Assembly (NCBI GenBank): GCA_947444195.1
Contig: CANEZL010000009.1
Span: 1 to 64,000, forward strand
DNA length: 64,000 nt
Origin: Methylobacteriaceae bacterium
GTDB lineage: Bacteria > Pseudomonadota > Alphaproteobacteria > Rhizobiales > Beijerinckiaceae
Direction of reading: 5' to 3'
Of this stretch, positions 17,972-26,600 are shown one piece after another (the stretch's first letter is position 1; every line of letters begins with the position of its first letter). Below the pieces are notes generated by a model. The model was not told where the DNA came from. It saw nothing but the letters and a program-made list of their open reading frames with translations, and did not search any database. The translations under genes and the position numbers were made by a program.

Positions 17972-18613
17972 ATGGCCACACGGACCATCACGGCCCTGTT
18001 CGACGATTACGAGGCGGCCGCGCGCGCCGTCGACAAACTCGAAGCCGAGGGCATTGCCCAGGACGACATCAGCATCGTGGCGAGCGACCCGGAGAACCGT
18101 CTCGGCGGGCGTCCGGGGGCACCGTCCGGATCCGAGGATTCCGAGTCGGACGCCGCGGACGGGGCGGGCGCGGGGGCGACCCTCGGCACCGTTCTCGGGG
18201 GCGGTGCCGGCCTGCTCGCGGGTCTCGGCCTCCTGGCGATCCCCGGCGTCGGCCCGGTCGTGGCCGCGGGCTGGCTCGTGGCAGCCGTCACGGGGGCGGG
18301 CGTGGGCGCTGCCGCGGGGGGCCTCATCGGCGGCCTGACCGGCGCGGGGCTCGGCCAGCAGGAGGCCGAGACCTACGCGGAGGGGGTGCGCCGCGGCGGG
18401 ACGCTGGTCACGGCCCGGACCGACGAGGCGGTCGCCGACCGGGCGCTTGCCATCCTCGACAAGCACGGCTCGATCGACCTCGACGAGCGGGCGCAGGGCT
18501 GGCGCGCGGAGGGCTGGACCGGCGGTGCCGCCGCGGGCGCGGTCGAGGATCCGGCGCGCCAGGCCGGTACGCCGCCGGCGCCGAGCCAGACCCACGGCTC
18601 GACCACGCGATAG
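17972..18613 (+). CDS. General stress protein 17M-like protein with glycine-zipper segment
   Basis: 213 residues. The N terminus RTITALFDDYEAAARAVDKL and the later GGTLVTARTDEAVADRALAIL form the split alpha/beta domain of the YflT/GSP17M type. Between them (about 70-135) is a hydrophobic, glycine-rich stretch that could insert in or lie against a membrane. The C-terminal 50 residues are low in complexity. The ATG has a strong gggagg site 5 bases upstream, so the much longer open frame upstream is rejected. By family it is a likely stress-induced protein; no EcfG-type promoter was recognised before it. Confidence 0.82.
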   Translation: MATRTITALFDDYEAAARAVDKLEAEGIAQDDISIVASDPENRLGGRPGAPSGSEDSESDAADGAGAGATLGTVLGGGAGLLAGLGLLAIPGVGPVVAAGWLVAAVTGAGVGAAAGGLIGGLTGAGLGQQEAETYAEGVRRGGTLVTARTDEAVADRALAILDKHGSIDLDERAQGWRAEGWTGGAAAGAVEDPARQAGTPPAPSQTHGSTTR

Positions 18614-18620
18614 GCTTCTC

Positions 18621-18651
18621 CGGCATTCCCGCCGGTCCGGCGGGAATGCCG
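18621..18651. terminator. Bidirectional terminator hairpin
   Basis: A perfect 13-bp stem (cggcattcccgcc and ggcgggaatgccg) with a 5-base loop fills the 43-base gap between the converging ends of the stress protein gene and kpsE. It is the strongest hairpin of this kind in the window and can serve both strands. Confidence 0.75.
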
Positions 18652-18656
18652 CGGTC

Positions 18657-19898
18657 TCAGGCCATCTGCTTGCGGGCGAACAGCACGCCGGTGAAGCACA
18701 CGGCCGCGCCGGCGGTGATCAGGCTGATCAGCAGGAGGCGGCGGGGCTGCGTGGCCGATTGCGCCAGGACCGGGGGCACGATCAGGCTGAAGAATTCGAG
18801 CTGGCGCGTGGCGATGATGCGCGCGCGCTCGTTCGCGGCGAGCACGCTGGCATAGTACTTCTCCGCGTCCTTGCGCTCGTTGTCGAAGGCCTCGAACCGG
18901 GTCAGCGCGTCGGAGAGCAGGCGCTTCTGCTCCGGATCCGTGCTGGCGGCGGACCGCTCGAGGCGGGCGATGTTGTCGTCGAGGTCGCGGATCTGCGTCT
19001 TCAGCTCGATGATCCGGTTCGAGTTGGGGCCGAGTTCGCGCTGGGCGACGGTGAGCTGCACCGCGAGGTTGATCCGCGCCGTGCGCAGCTCGCCGATGGT
19101 CTTCAGGTTGGCCTCGTTGGACTTCTGGGCGTCGAGCACGCCGTCGCGATTGCGCAGGTCGCGCACGGCGAGGCGGATCTTGGTCATCCGTTCCTCGGCG
19201 AGCTTCAGCTCGCGGGCGCTCTCGGCCACCGCGTCCCGGCGGGCGGTCATGCTGAGCTGGTTGACCATCCGCTCGGCCTCCTTGATGACCGCCTTGCTGA
19301 TGGCGAGGGATTCCTGCGGATCGAACGCGTTCACGGACACGTTCAAGATGCCGGAACCGCTCTCGACATCCACCGAGACACGGTTGCGCCAGTACTTCAG
19401 GAACTTCTCGATCGGCTTCTCCGGGTCGAAGCGCGAGAAATAGTCGATGCTGTCACGACTGAACCACTCGCGTAAGGGAAGCTCCTTCTCGATGACTTCC
19501 AGCATCGCGCGGCTGTGGATGTACTCGTAGGTGATCAGCGTATCCTGCGCGATCAGCTCCTTGGGCACGCCGCTGTTGGTGCCTACCGAATCGGGCGTCG
19601 CCTTCTCGGTGCCGCCGAGCGCCGGGCGGATCGCGAAATGCGCCTCGGTGTTGAAGCGGTCCGAGGCGATCAGGCCGAAATAGACCGCGCCGCCGAGCGT
19701 CGGCAGCAGGAAGCAGACCACGAAGAGGACCGGCAGCCAGGGGTCGCTCTTGACGTGGCTCTGGTAGGAACGGATGCCCTTCTTGCGGTCGGCGAAGCGC
19801 GACATGCGCGCGATCTGGCGCAGGGATTCGGCGACCGCCTGGGACTTGTCCGCCGTGCTGAGCGGCTGACCTTCCGGCTTGCGGATCTCGACGTTCAT
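18657..19898 (-). CDS. kpsE: Capsule polysaccharide export inner-membrane protein (KpsE/CtrB/BexC family)
   Basis: Polysaccharide co-polymerase that links the ABC exporter to the outer-membrane channel in group 2/3 capsule export. 413 residues from MNVEIRKPEG. One membrane segment lies at about 55-78 and another at 386-408, with a long coiled-coil-rich periplasmic domain between (ADLLE-type heptads around 220-350). The motif TARRDAVAESARELKLAEER fits this family. It lies 85 bases downstream of the ATPase gene kpsT; the exporter permease KpsM is not nearby. Confidence 0.85.
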   Translation of the reverse strand: MNVEIRKPEGQPLSTADKSQAVAESLRQIARMSRFADRKKGIRSYQSHVKSDPWLPVLFVVCFLLPTLGGAVYFGLIASDRFNTEAHFAIRPALGGTEKATPDSVGTNSGVPKELIAQDTLITYEYIHSRAMLEVIEKELPLREWFSRDSIDYFSRFDPEKPIEKFLKYWRNRVSVDVESGSGILNVSVNAFDPQESLAISKAVIKEAERMVNQLSMTARRDAVAESARELKLAEERMTKIRLAVRDLRNRDGVLDAQKSNEANLKTIGELRTARINLAVQLTVAQRELGPNSNRIIELKTQIRDLDDNIARLERSAASTDPEQKRLLSDALTRFEAFDNERKDAEKYYASVLAANERARIIATRQLEFFSLIVPPVLAQSATQPRRLLLISLITAGAAVCFTGVLFARKQMA

Positions 19899-19983
19899 CG
19901 GATGGATCGGTTCCCTTGCCGGCCCGCGGGACCGGCCCACGATGCCCTCATGGCACCCGCCCGCGGCAAAACGATGTCGGCGC

Positions 19984-20637
19984 TCACGCGTTCAGGCGGC
20001 GGTAGACCTCGATGGCGTCGTTCACGTCCTCGTAGATGATGGCGCGCCCGTTCAGGATGACGATGCCCTGCTGGCACCACTCGCGGATCGTCTCCATCGA
20101 GTGGGAGACCATGATCACGTCGGCGTGCTTGCGCCGATGCGAGAAGACCTCGGTGCAGCGCTTCTGGAAGCGGGAATCGCCCACCGCCGTCACCTCGTCG
20201 ATGAGGTAGCAGTCGAAGGGGATCGCCATGCTCATCCCGAAGGCGAGGCGCGCGCCCATGCCCGAGGAGTAGGTCCGGATCGGCACGTCGAGATAGCTGC
20301 CGAGCTCGGAGAAATCCTCCACGAAATCGAGGACGCGCTTCGGATCCTCGCCGTAGATGCGGGCCACGAAGATCACGTTGTCGCGGCCGGTCATCATCGG
20401 GTGGAAGCCGCCGGCGAAGCCGAGGGGCCAGGACACCCGCAGGCCGCGCGAGATCGTGCCGCTCGACGGCCCCTCGACCCCGCCGATGAGGCGCATCGTG
20501 GTGGACTTGCCGGCGCCGTTGATGCCCAGGATGCCGTAGCTGATGCCGGGCTTCAGGCTCATCGAGACCCGCTCCAGGATGACGCGGCGGTGGCCGTCGG
20601 TCCTGTAGATCTTCGTGACGTTGTCGAAGCGGATCAC
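19984..20637 (-). CDS. kpsT: Polysaccharide export ABC transporter ATP-binding protein (KpsT family)
   Basis: Energises export of a capsule-like polysaccharide. 217 residues if started at the GTG giving an IRFDNVTKIY N terminus, the usual KpsT size; the frame is open upstream but only antisense to nothing recognisable and over the end of the previous gene. Walker A is GINGAGKST (38-46), followed by a family-typical WPLGFAGGFHPMMTGRDNV, the signature YSSGMGARLAFGMSMA, Walker B CYLIDEVTAVGD and the H-loop SHSMETI. The missing KpsM permease must be elsewhere, if the system works. Confidence 0.88.
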   Translation of the reverse strand: MIRFDNVTKIYRTDGHRRVILERVSMSLKPGISYGILGINGAGKSTTMRLIGGVEGPSSGTISRGLRVSWPLGFAGGFHPMMTGRDNVIFVARIYGEDPKRVLDFVEDFSELGSYLDVPIRTYSSGMGARLAFGMSMAIPFDCYLIDEVTAVGDSRFQKRCTEVFSHRRKHADVIMVSHSMETIREWCQQGIVILNGRAIIYEDVNDAIEVYRRLNA

Positions 20638-20726
20638 CGTCTGCGGTCTCGCGATGCGCCCGTCGCGCCGGCCGGGCTCGAGGCGCGGGGTGGCCTGCGA
20701 AAGCGGCGAATCCGGGGCGCCCCCCT

Positions 20727-21521
20727 TCAGTCGACGGCGGGCGCGTGCAGCTCGGCGTCGGTGAAGCGCTGCTGCTCGGCCATGACGAGGCCGGCGAGTT
20801 CGCGCTTGATCGCGTTGAAATCGGAGGAGGCGGTGTCGCGCGGGCGCGGCATGTTCACCGTCACGTCGCGCTTGAGCCGGCCGGGCCGGTAGGTCATCAC
20901 CAGGATGCGGTCGGCGAGGTAGATCGCCTCCTCGATGGAGTGGGTGACGAAGATCACCGTCTTGCGGTACTCCGCCCAGATCCGCAGGAGCTCGTCCTGG
21001 AGGGTGCGCCGGGTCAGCGCGTCGAGGGCGCCGAAGGGCTCGTCCATCAGCATCACCGGCGGGTCGAGGGCCAGGATGCGGGCGATGGCCACGCGCTGGC
21101 GCATGCCGCCGGAGAGGTCCTTCGGGAAGCGCTTGCGGAAATCCGACAGGCCGAGCGTCGCGGTGATCCGCTCGACGGTCTGGTTCGCCTCGCTGCGCGG
21201 CACGCCCTTCACGTCGAGGCCGAAGCGGACGTTGTCCTCCACGCTCATCCACGGGAAGAGCGCGTATTCCTGGAAGACCATGCCCCGGTCGGGGCCGGGC
21301 TGCGTCACCGGTCTGCCGCCGATGGTGATGCGGCCCGAGGTGAGCGGCGTGAAGCCCGCGACGGCGTTGAGCAGGGTGGACTTGCCGCAGCCGGAGGGCC
21401 CGAGCAGGCAGAGGAACTGCCCCTCCGGCACGGTTGTGGTGATGTCCTGGAGCGCGGCGACGCTGGCATCGCCGCTACCGAACACCTTGTTGGCATCCGA
21501 GACCACGATCTCTGCCGACAT
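20727..21521 (-). CDS. Nitrate/sulfonate/taurine-type ABC transporter ATP-binding protein
   Basis: ATPase of a SsuB/TauB/NrtD-like importer. 264 residues. Walker A GPSGCGKST (41-49), Q-loop VFQEYALFPWMSVEDNV, signature LSGGMRQRVAIARIL, Walker B VMLMDEPFGALDALTR and H-loop VTHSIEEAIYLADRI are all intact. It is the third gene of the transporter transcribed leftward, 149 bases after the permease gene. The spacer 21522-21670 shows no gene. Substrate is not predictable from the ATPase. Confidence 0.92.
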   Translation of the reverse strand: MSAEIVVSDANKVFGSGDASVAALQDITTTVPEGQFLCLLGPSGCGKSTLLNAVAGFTPLTSGRITIGGRPVTQPGPDRGMVFQEYALFPWMSVEDNVRFGLDVKGVPRSEANQTVERITATLGLSDFRKRFPKDLSGGMRQRVAIARILALDPPVMLMDEPFGALDALTRRTLQDELLRIWAEYRKTVIFVTHSIEEAIYLADRILVMTYRPGRLKRDVTVNMPRPRDTASSDFNAIKRELAGLVMAEQQRFTDAELHAPAVD

Positions 21522-21670
21522 GCCGTTTTCCGTCTCGTACGCTGATCGGGGGGCGGACCGCGCGTTTCCGCGACGCGGTCCGCGAGCGCGATTGTCGGCG
21601 GCCTATCCGCCCGGGTCCCGCCGCCACCGATCGAGGTCGGGTGCGGCGGGGCCTGTATGGGGGAGCGGGC

Positions 21671-22480
21671 CTACCGTTCGAGGCCGCGGTGCCAGCGCAG
21701 CAGGTGGTCGTTGAGGCGGCTCATCGCCCCGTCGATGATCAGGCCGAGCACGCCGATCGTCAGCATGCCGCCGATGATCTTATCCGACCACATGTATTCC
21801 CGCGCTTCCAGGATGCGGTAGCCGAGCCCGTCCGAGACCGCGATCATCTCGGCCACGATGACCACGATGAAGGCGGTGCCGATGCCGATCCGCATGCCCG
21901 CCAGCACGAAGGGGCTCGCCGCCGGCAGGATCACGCGCCGGAACATGGTGCCGGCCCCCGCCCCCAGGTTGCGCGCGGCGCGGATGTAGATCGAATCGAC
22001 CTGCCGCACGCCGGCGATGGTGTTGACGAGCACGGGGAAGAAGGTGCCCAGCGCGATCAGGAACAGGGCCGGCGGGTTGCCGAGCCCGAACCAGACGATC
22101 GCCAGGGGGATGTAGGCGATCGGCGGGATCGGCCGCAGCACCTGGAGCAGCGGGTTGAACAGGGCGTAGAGCCGGTCGTTGGTGCCGAGCAACAGGCCGA
22201 CCGGCACCGCGAGCCCGGCCCCGATGGCGAAGCCGCTCAGCACCCGCGAGAGGCTCGAGATCATGTCGTGCGGCATCTCGCCGGAGAACAGCCAGGTGAG
22301 GTAGCTCTGGTTCGCCGGGTCGTAGGGCAGGCCGGGCAGCAGCCCGTTGAACCACTTGGCCGCCACCGCCGTGGGCGGCGGCAGCACGATCGGCGAGAAC
22401 ACCCCGACGCGGCTGAGGATCTCCCAGAGGATCAGCAGTCCGACCGGAACGAGGGCGCCGGTGAGCGAGGAGGGGCGCAT
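21671..22480 (-). CDS. ABC transporter permease (SsuC/TauC type)
   Basis: Inner-membrane permease of the same importer. 269 residues from MRPSSLTGALV with about six membrane segments. The ATPase-coupling EAA-like loop is seen as IYIRAARNLGAGAGTMFRRVILPAASP. The start ATG shares one base with the stop of the binding-protein gene, which fixes it against an ATG further upstream. Confidence 0.92.
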   Translation of the reverse strand: MRPSSLTGALVPVGLLILWEILSRVGVFSPIVLPPPTAVAAKWFNGLLPGLPYDPANQSYLTWLFSGEMPHDMISSLSRVLSGFAIGAGLAVPVGLLLGTNDRLYALFNPLLQVLRPIPPIAYIPLAIVWFGLGNPPALFLIALGTFFPVLVNTIAGVRQVDSIYIRAARNLGAGAGTMFRRVILPAASPFVLAGMRIGIGTAFIVVIVAEMIAVSDGLGYRILEAREYMWSDKIIGGMLTIGVLGLIIDGAMSRLNDHLLRWHRGLER

Positions 22481-23457
22481 CAGTTGGTCTTCAGCTCGGC
22501 CTTGGCCTTCTCGAGAAGGTTGGTCTTCACCCACTCCGCGTCGCTCTTGGGCGGGTTGACCATCTTACCGAGGCCGTACTTGACCATGTAGTCCGAGGTG
22601 GTCTGCATGTGCCCGGCGGGCATGTCGTAGGTGTAGCTCGCGTTGGCCATGCCGTCGCGGAAGTCCTGGCTCGAGAGCTGGCCCTTGAACACCTGCTCGC
22701 GCACGTACTTCTCGGCCAGAGCCGGGTCGTCGATGAAGGCCTTGGTCGCCGCCACGAAGAGCTTGAGCACCTTGGCCGCCACTTCTGGCTTCTCGTTGTA
22801 CATCTTCTCGGTCATCACCAGCGGACGGTAGGGGATGCCGATCGGGGTGTCGTAGGGCTTCACGAGCTCGGCGCCCCAGCCGGCGCTGATCGCCTGCGTC
22901 GATTGCGGCTCGCTCTGGCAGATCACGTCGACGTATTTCTGCGCCAGCGCCTGGTTCAGGTCGGCGTAGTTGTTGAAGTAGGTCAGCTGCACGTCCTTGC
23001 CGGGCCGCTCGGACCAGGTCAGGCCGTACTTGTCGAGCTCGGCCAGCAGCATCAGGTCCTGCGTGCCGCCGCGGACCGTGGCGACCTTGAGGCCCTTCAG
23101 GTCGGCGGCGGTCTTGGCGGGCAGATCCGGACGCTTGAGGATGCGCACGCCGCCGTTGGCGAAGCCCGCCACCACGAGGAGCTTCACGCCGTTGCCGCGC
23201 GCGGCCACCGCGCCGTCGCCGCCGGAGGCCGCGATGTCGATCTGGTCCACCGCCATGGCCGGGTAGATGTCGGCGCCCTTGGCGAACTGGCGCTCGTCGA
23301 TCTTCAGGCCGAACTTGGGCGCGATCTCCTTCATGTACGAGATCGCGCCGTAATGGGCGAATTTGAGGTTGCCGAGCCGGACCACGTCCTGGGCCCGGGC
23401 GGTGCCGGTCGCGGCGAGGGCGAAGAGGGCGGCGCAGGCGAGGGCGCGCGTCAGCAT
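22480..23457 (-). CDS. ABC transporter substrate-binding protein (NMT1/SsuA-like)
   Basis: Periplasmic binding protein of 325 residues from MLTRALACAALF, with a signal peptide ending at TARAQ. The fold is the NMT1/THI5 type: VRLGNLKFAHYGAISYMKEI, VDQIDIAASGGDGAVAARG, and GLKVATVRGGTQDLML are in the expected order. Related proteins bind nitrate, sulfonates, taurine or aromatic acids; substrate is unknown here. It is the first gene of the importer, divergent from the dehydrogenase gene, with 126 bases between. A ttgact sequence at 23519 could serve the opposite gene. Confidence 0.9.
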   Translation of the reverse strand: MLTRALACAALFALAATGTARAQDVVRLGNLKFAHYGAISYMKEIAPKFGLKIDERQFAKGADIYPAMAVDQIDIAASGGDGAVAARGNGVKLLVVAGFANGGVRILKRPDLPAKTAADLKGLKVATVRGGTQDLMLLAELDKYGLTWSERPGKDVQLTYFNNYADLNQALAQKYVDVICQSEPQSTQAISAGWGAELVKPYDTPIGIPYRPLVMTEKMYNEKPEVAAKVLKLFVAATKAFIDDPALAEKYVREQVFKGQLSSQDFRDGMANASYTYDMPAGHMQTTSDYMVKYGLGKMVNPPKSDAEWVKTNLLEKAKAELKTN

Positions 23458-23583
23458 GGTCTTCCTCCGTTCGCGGGTCTGGCGCCCGCTCGACCTCACG
23501 AAAACGCGAGGTATCGGATTGACTTATGCAGCGGCCGGACTGGATGTAAAGCGCTCCGCAGTGGAAGACGGGCAGTTGTTGAA

Positions 23584-24501
23584 ATGGATGAAAGCGACAG
23601 CTTGGCCGTGGTGGGCTGCGGCACCGTCGGCGCCAGCTGGGCGGCCCTGTTCCTCGCCCACGGGCTCGACGTCCGCGCCTGGGATCCCGCCCCGGGCTTC
23701 GCCGACAGGCTCGGCGAGTCGGTGGCCGCCGCGCGCGCGCAGCTCGCCGAACTCGGCCTCGCGGGCGCGGGGCGGCTCTCGACCCATTCCGAGGTCGAGG
23801 ATGCCCTCTCCGGCGTCGGATTCGTGCAGGAGAACGCGCCGGAGGAGGAGGGCCTGAAGCGCGGGCTGCTCGCCCGGATCGACGCCTGCCTGCCCGCCGA
23901 CGTGCTGGTGGCCTCGAGCACCTCGGCCATGCTGCGCAGCCGCATCGTCGCCGATTGCGCGCATCCCGAGCGCGTCCTCGTCGCCCATCCCTTCAATCCG
24001 CCCCATCTCGTGCCCCTCGTCGAGATCGTGGCCGCGACGGAGGCGGTGGCGGATCGCGCGGCAGCCTTCTACGCCCGGCTCGGCCGCCGCCCGGTGATCC
24101 TGCGCCGGGAGATGCCCGGCCACATCGCCAACCGCCTCGCCTCGGCCCTCTACCGGGAGGCGGTGAACCTCGTGGCCGAGGGGGTCGCGAGCGTGGCCGA
24201 CATCGACGCGGCGCTCTGCAACGGCCCCGGCCTGCGCTGGGCGGGGATGGGCGCGCACATGACCTACCATCTCGGCGGCGGCGCGGGGGGCATCCGGCAC
24301 TATCTCGACCATCTCGGGCCGAGCCAGGAGCGGCGCTGGGCGAGCCTCGGCAACCCCAGCCTCACCGAACCCGTGAAGGCGGCGATCGTGGCGGGCGTCG
24401 AGGCCGAGGCGGCCGGGCGCAGTCTCGCGGAGCTGGAGGCCCGGCGCGACCGCGGCCTGATCGCCGTGCTCAAGGCGCGCACGGAGGTGGCCGGGGCCTG
24501 A
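23584..24501 (+). CDS. 3-hydroxyacyl-CoA dehydrogenase family protein (carnitine dehydrogenase-like)
   Basis: NAD-dependent dehydrogenase of 305 residues. The N-terminal Rossmann motif is AVVGCGTVGASWAALFLAHG. Middle motifs are FVQENAPEEEGLKR, ASSTSAMLRSRI and VAHPFNPPHLVPLVEIV, and the C-terminal domain starts after MPGHIANRLASALYREAVNL. The single C-terminal domain and FNPPHLVPLVEIV fit L-carnitine 3-dehydrogenase and related short 3-hydroxy acid dehydrogenases rather than fatty acid FadB. The ATG at MDESDSL lacks a clear ribosome binding site. Its role next to the importer is unproven. Confidence 0.82.
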   Translation: MDESDSLAVVGCGTVGASWAALFLAHGLDVRAWDPAPGFADRLGESVAAARAQLAELGLAGAGRLSTHSEVEDALSGVGFVQENAPEEEGLKRGLLARIDACLPADVLVASSTSAMLRSRIVADCAHPERVLVAHPFNPPHLVPLVEIVAATEAVADRAAAFYARLGRRPVILRREMPGHIANRLASALYREAVNLVAEGVASVADIDAALCNGPGLRWAGMGAHMTYHLGGGAGGIRHYLDHLGPSQERRWASLGNPSLTEPVKAAIVAGVEAEAAGRSLAELEARRDRGLIAVLKARTEVAGA

Positions 24502-24535
24502 GGCCGCTTCCCGCGCGGAGGCCGCTTCCCGCGCG
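24500..24535. repeat. Perfect 18-bp tandem duplication
   Basis: Two identical 18-base copies (gaggccgcttcccgcgcg) stand head to tail, starting inside the stop codon of the dehydrogenase gene. This looks like a recent slippage duplication in non-coding sequence. Confidence 0.8.
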
Positions 24536-24622
24536 GGCAGGGACACCGTGAGGCGGACTTAACCTCTTTGGGTCATCCTCGGGCTGTGGGGCCCTGCGTA
24601 TCCCGGGCCCGGAGACGCGTGC

Positions 24623-25999
24623 ATGAGCTCCAGCCTCGCCCTCGGCCCGGCGGTCCCGGCCGGCGGGATCCCCGTGATGGGCGTCCTGCACGGCTTCGGC
24701 AAGGCGATGCTGGCGGCCTTCGTGTTCTTCGCCTGCTTCGCCTTCTCCGACGTCTCGCCCTACGATCTCGTGGCGCCCGTGGCGATGCTGCTCTGGCTCG
24801 GCCTCGGCATCCGCCTGCATCGCGGCGCGGTGCCGCTCCTCGCCCTGCTGCTCCTCTATCTCCTCGCCATGGTCACGGCGCTCGTGCCTTATTTCGACGA
24901 GAGCGTGCCGGTGACCTGGACGGTGCAGCTCGCCTATCTCGCCGCCACGGGCATCTTCTTCGCGATGTTCTTCTCGGAGGAGACCGAGAGCCGGATGGAG
25001 CTGGCGCTCAAGGCCTACACGGCGAGCTGCCTGTTCTCGGCGGTGCTCGGCATCGCCGGCTATCTCGGCCTGATCGGCGTGGAGGACCTGTTCTACAAGT
25101 ACGGGCGCGCCTCGGGCACCTTCCAGGATCCGAACGTGTTCGGCTCCTTCCTCACGCTCGGCGCCCTCTACCTGATGCGCGGGCTGCTCACGGGGGAGAC
25201 GCGCCGGCCGCTCTTCTCCTTCGTCTGCCTGCTCGTCCTGCTGGCCGGCATCTTCCTCTCCTTCTCCCGCGGCTCCTGGGGCGGCAGCGTGGTGGCGACC
25301 GCGGTGATGATCGTCGCGGTCTACGGCAGCTGCGATTCGGCCCGGATGCAGCGGCGCATCCTCCTCCTCGTCGGCGCCACCCTGCTCCTCGGCTTCGTCA
25401 TCCTGTGCGGGCTGCTCACCATCGAGAGCGTGCAGAAGATGTTCTTCGAGCGGGCCACCGTGTCCAAGGACTACGACGAGGGCGAGACCGGCCGCTTCGG
25501 CAACCAGATCCGCGGGCTCGGCATGCTCCTGGAGATGCCCATGGGCATGGGCCCCCTGCACTGGCGCCTGACCTTCGGGCTCGAGCCGCACAATTCCTAT
25601 ATCGGCAGCTTCGCCAACGGCGGCTGGCTCGGCGGCGCCGTCTTCCTCCTCCTCGTGGGCGCCACCGGCTTCGTCGGCTTCCGCCTGATGGCGCGGGACA
25701 CGCCCTTCCGCGCCCACGCGCAGGTGGTCTGGCCGGCCCTGCTGATGTTCTTCCTGCAGGCCCTGCAGATCGACATCGAGAAGTGGCGGCACGTCTACAT
25801 GATGCTCGGCATGGTCTGGGGCCTGGAGGCCGCGCGGCTGCGCTGGATGGCGCGGGCCGCACGGCCCGGTCCCTACGCGGCCGAGGCGTCCTCGGGCTCC
25901 GGATCGGCCGTCCAGGCGGTGGCGAAGCCCGCGAGCGCGCGCGGATCGCTGAAGGCGAGCACGCTCACCGTCCGTCCGGCGGGCGGCGCGCCCGGATAG
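24623..25999 (+). CDS. O-antigen ligase family / Wzy-like membrane protein
   Basis: Polytopic protein of 458 residues with about ten to twelve membrane segments, most like WaaL/Wzy polymerase-ligase proteins that join sugar chains to lipid A or polymerise repeat units. Hallmarks are GTFQDPNVFGSFLTLGALYL, FLSFSRGSWGG and, in the big periplasmic loop, PHNSYIGSFANGGWLGGAVF. The last 42 residues are low in complexity (ASSGSGSAVQAVAKPASARG) and overlap the 3' end of the opposite gene by 127 bases. It may work with the kpsT/kpsE exporter 4 kb away. Confidence 0.85.
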   Translation: MSSSLALGPAVPAGGIPVMGVLHGFGKAMLAAFVFFACFAFSDVSPYDLVAPVAMLLWLGLGIRLHRGAVPLLALLLLYLLAMVTALVPYFDESVPVTWTVQLAYLAATGIFFAMFFSEETESRMELALKAYTASCLFSAVLGIAGYLGLIGVEDLFYKYGRASGTFQDPNVFGSFLTLGALYLMRGLLTGETRRPLFSFVCLLVLLAGIFLSFSRGSWGGSVVATAVMIVAVYGSCDSARMQRRILLLVGATLLLGFVILCGLLTIESVQKMFFERATVSKDYDEGETGRFGNQIRGLGMLLEMPMGMGPLHWRLTFGLEPHNSYIGSFANGGWLGGAVFLLLVGATGFVGFRLMARDTPFRAHAQVVWPALLMFFLQALQIDIEKWRHVYMMLGMVWGLEAARLRWMARAARPGPYAAEASSGSGSAVQAVAKPASARGSLKASTLTVRPAGGAPG

Positions 26000-26181
26000 G
26001 GCGCCAGCATGATCTCCACCCGCGCGAGGCGGGCGCCGGGGGCGTGCGCGGCGATCCAGGCCTGCGCCTCGGCGTTCAGGCTGTCGGGAGCCGCGAGCGC
26101 CCGCGAATCCCTGCGCAGGACGATGACGTAGGATCCGAGGCTCGGATCCCGCTCCTGCACCGCCTTGACGATGTCGATCAC
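25873..26181 (-). CDS. Hypothetical protein cotranscribed with EthD-type gene
   Basis: 102 residues with no family I recognise. It has an ordered look: MIDIVKAVQERDPSLGSYVI, RLARVEIMLAPYPG and TVSVLAFSDPRALAGFATAW. Its start overlaps the stop of the EthD-family gene by 4 bases, which supports real translation. Its 3' 127 bases are antisense to the tail of the O-antigen ligase-like gene. Confidence 0.65.
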   Translation of the reverse strand: MIDIVKAVQERDPSLGSYVIVLRRDSRALAAPDSLNAEAQAWIAAHAPGARLARVEIMLAPYPGAPPAGRTVSVLAFSDPRALAGFATAWTADPEPEDASAA

Positions 26182-26492
26182 GCCCCGGCCTCGGCGAGGG
26201 CGTTGATCTGGACTTGGGCCTGCCGGTCCGTGAATTTCGGGATGTCGCCGAAGATCTCCGGTCCGTGAGCGGCGGCGGCCTTGGCGAAGGCGTCGGCCGA
26301 GTCCCAGGTGAGGAGCGCCATCACCTGGAACGGCGCCTCGCCCCCGTCCGGCGTCGAGACGCCCTTCACCACCTTGGCCTCGTGCAGGCCGAAGGACGAC
26401 CAGCGCTCGCGCACCAGCGGCATGTGGTGGCCGAGATAGTAGTCCATGTCGAACCGGCCCCCGGCCGGATACATCACGCTGACCAGCACCAT
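26178..26492 (-). CDS. EthD family reductase / dimeric alpha-beta barrel protein
   Basis: 104 residues of the EthD type, small ferredoxin-like dimers found with catabolic genes. MVLVSVMYPAGGRFDMDYYL followed by HMPLVRERW is the classical EthD start with the conserved YYLGHHMPL element; the C-terminal part FGDIPKFTDRQAQVQIN fits as well. The downstream gene overlaps by 4 bases. The reaction is unknown; EthD of ether degradation is only a namesake. Confidence 0.88.
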   Translation of the reverse strand: MVLVSVMYPAGGRFDMDYYLGHHMPLVRERWSSFGLHEAKVVKGVSTPDGGEAPFQVMALLTWDSADAFAKAAAAHGPEIFGDIPKFTDRQAQVQINALAEAGA

Positions 26493-26600
26493 CTCGCGTT
26501 CTCCCTGGCGGCCCGTCTCTCGCGCGCGGCCGTCCTCAGGGGAGCACCGATCGACCCCGCGCGCAACGGCATGGGGCGCGGCCCGAGGGCGGCCGGCCCG

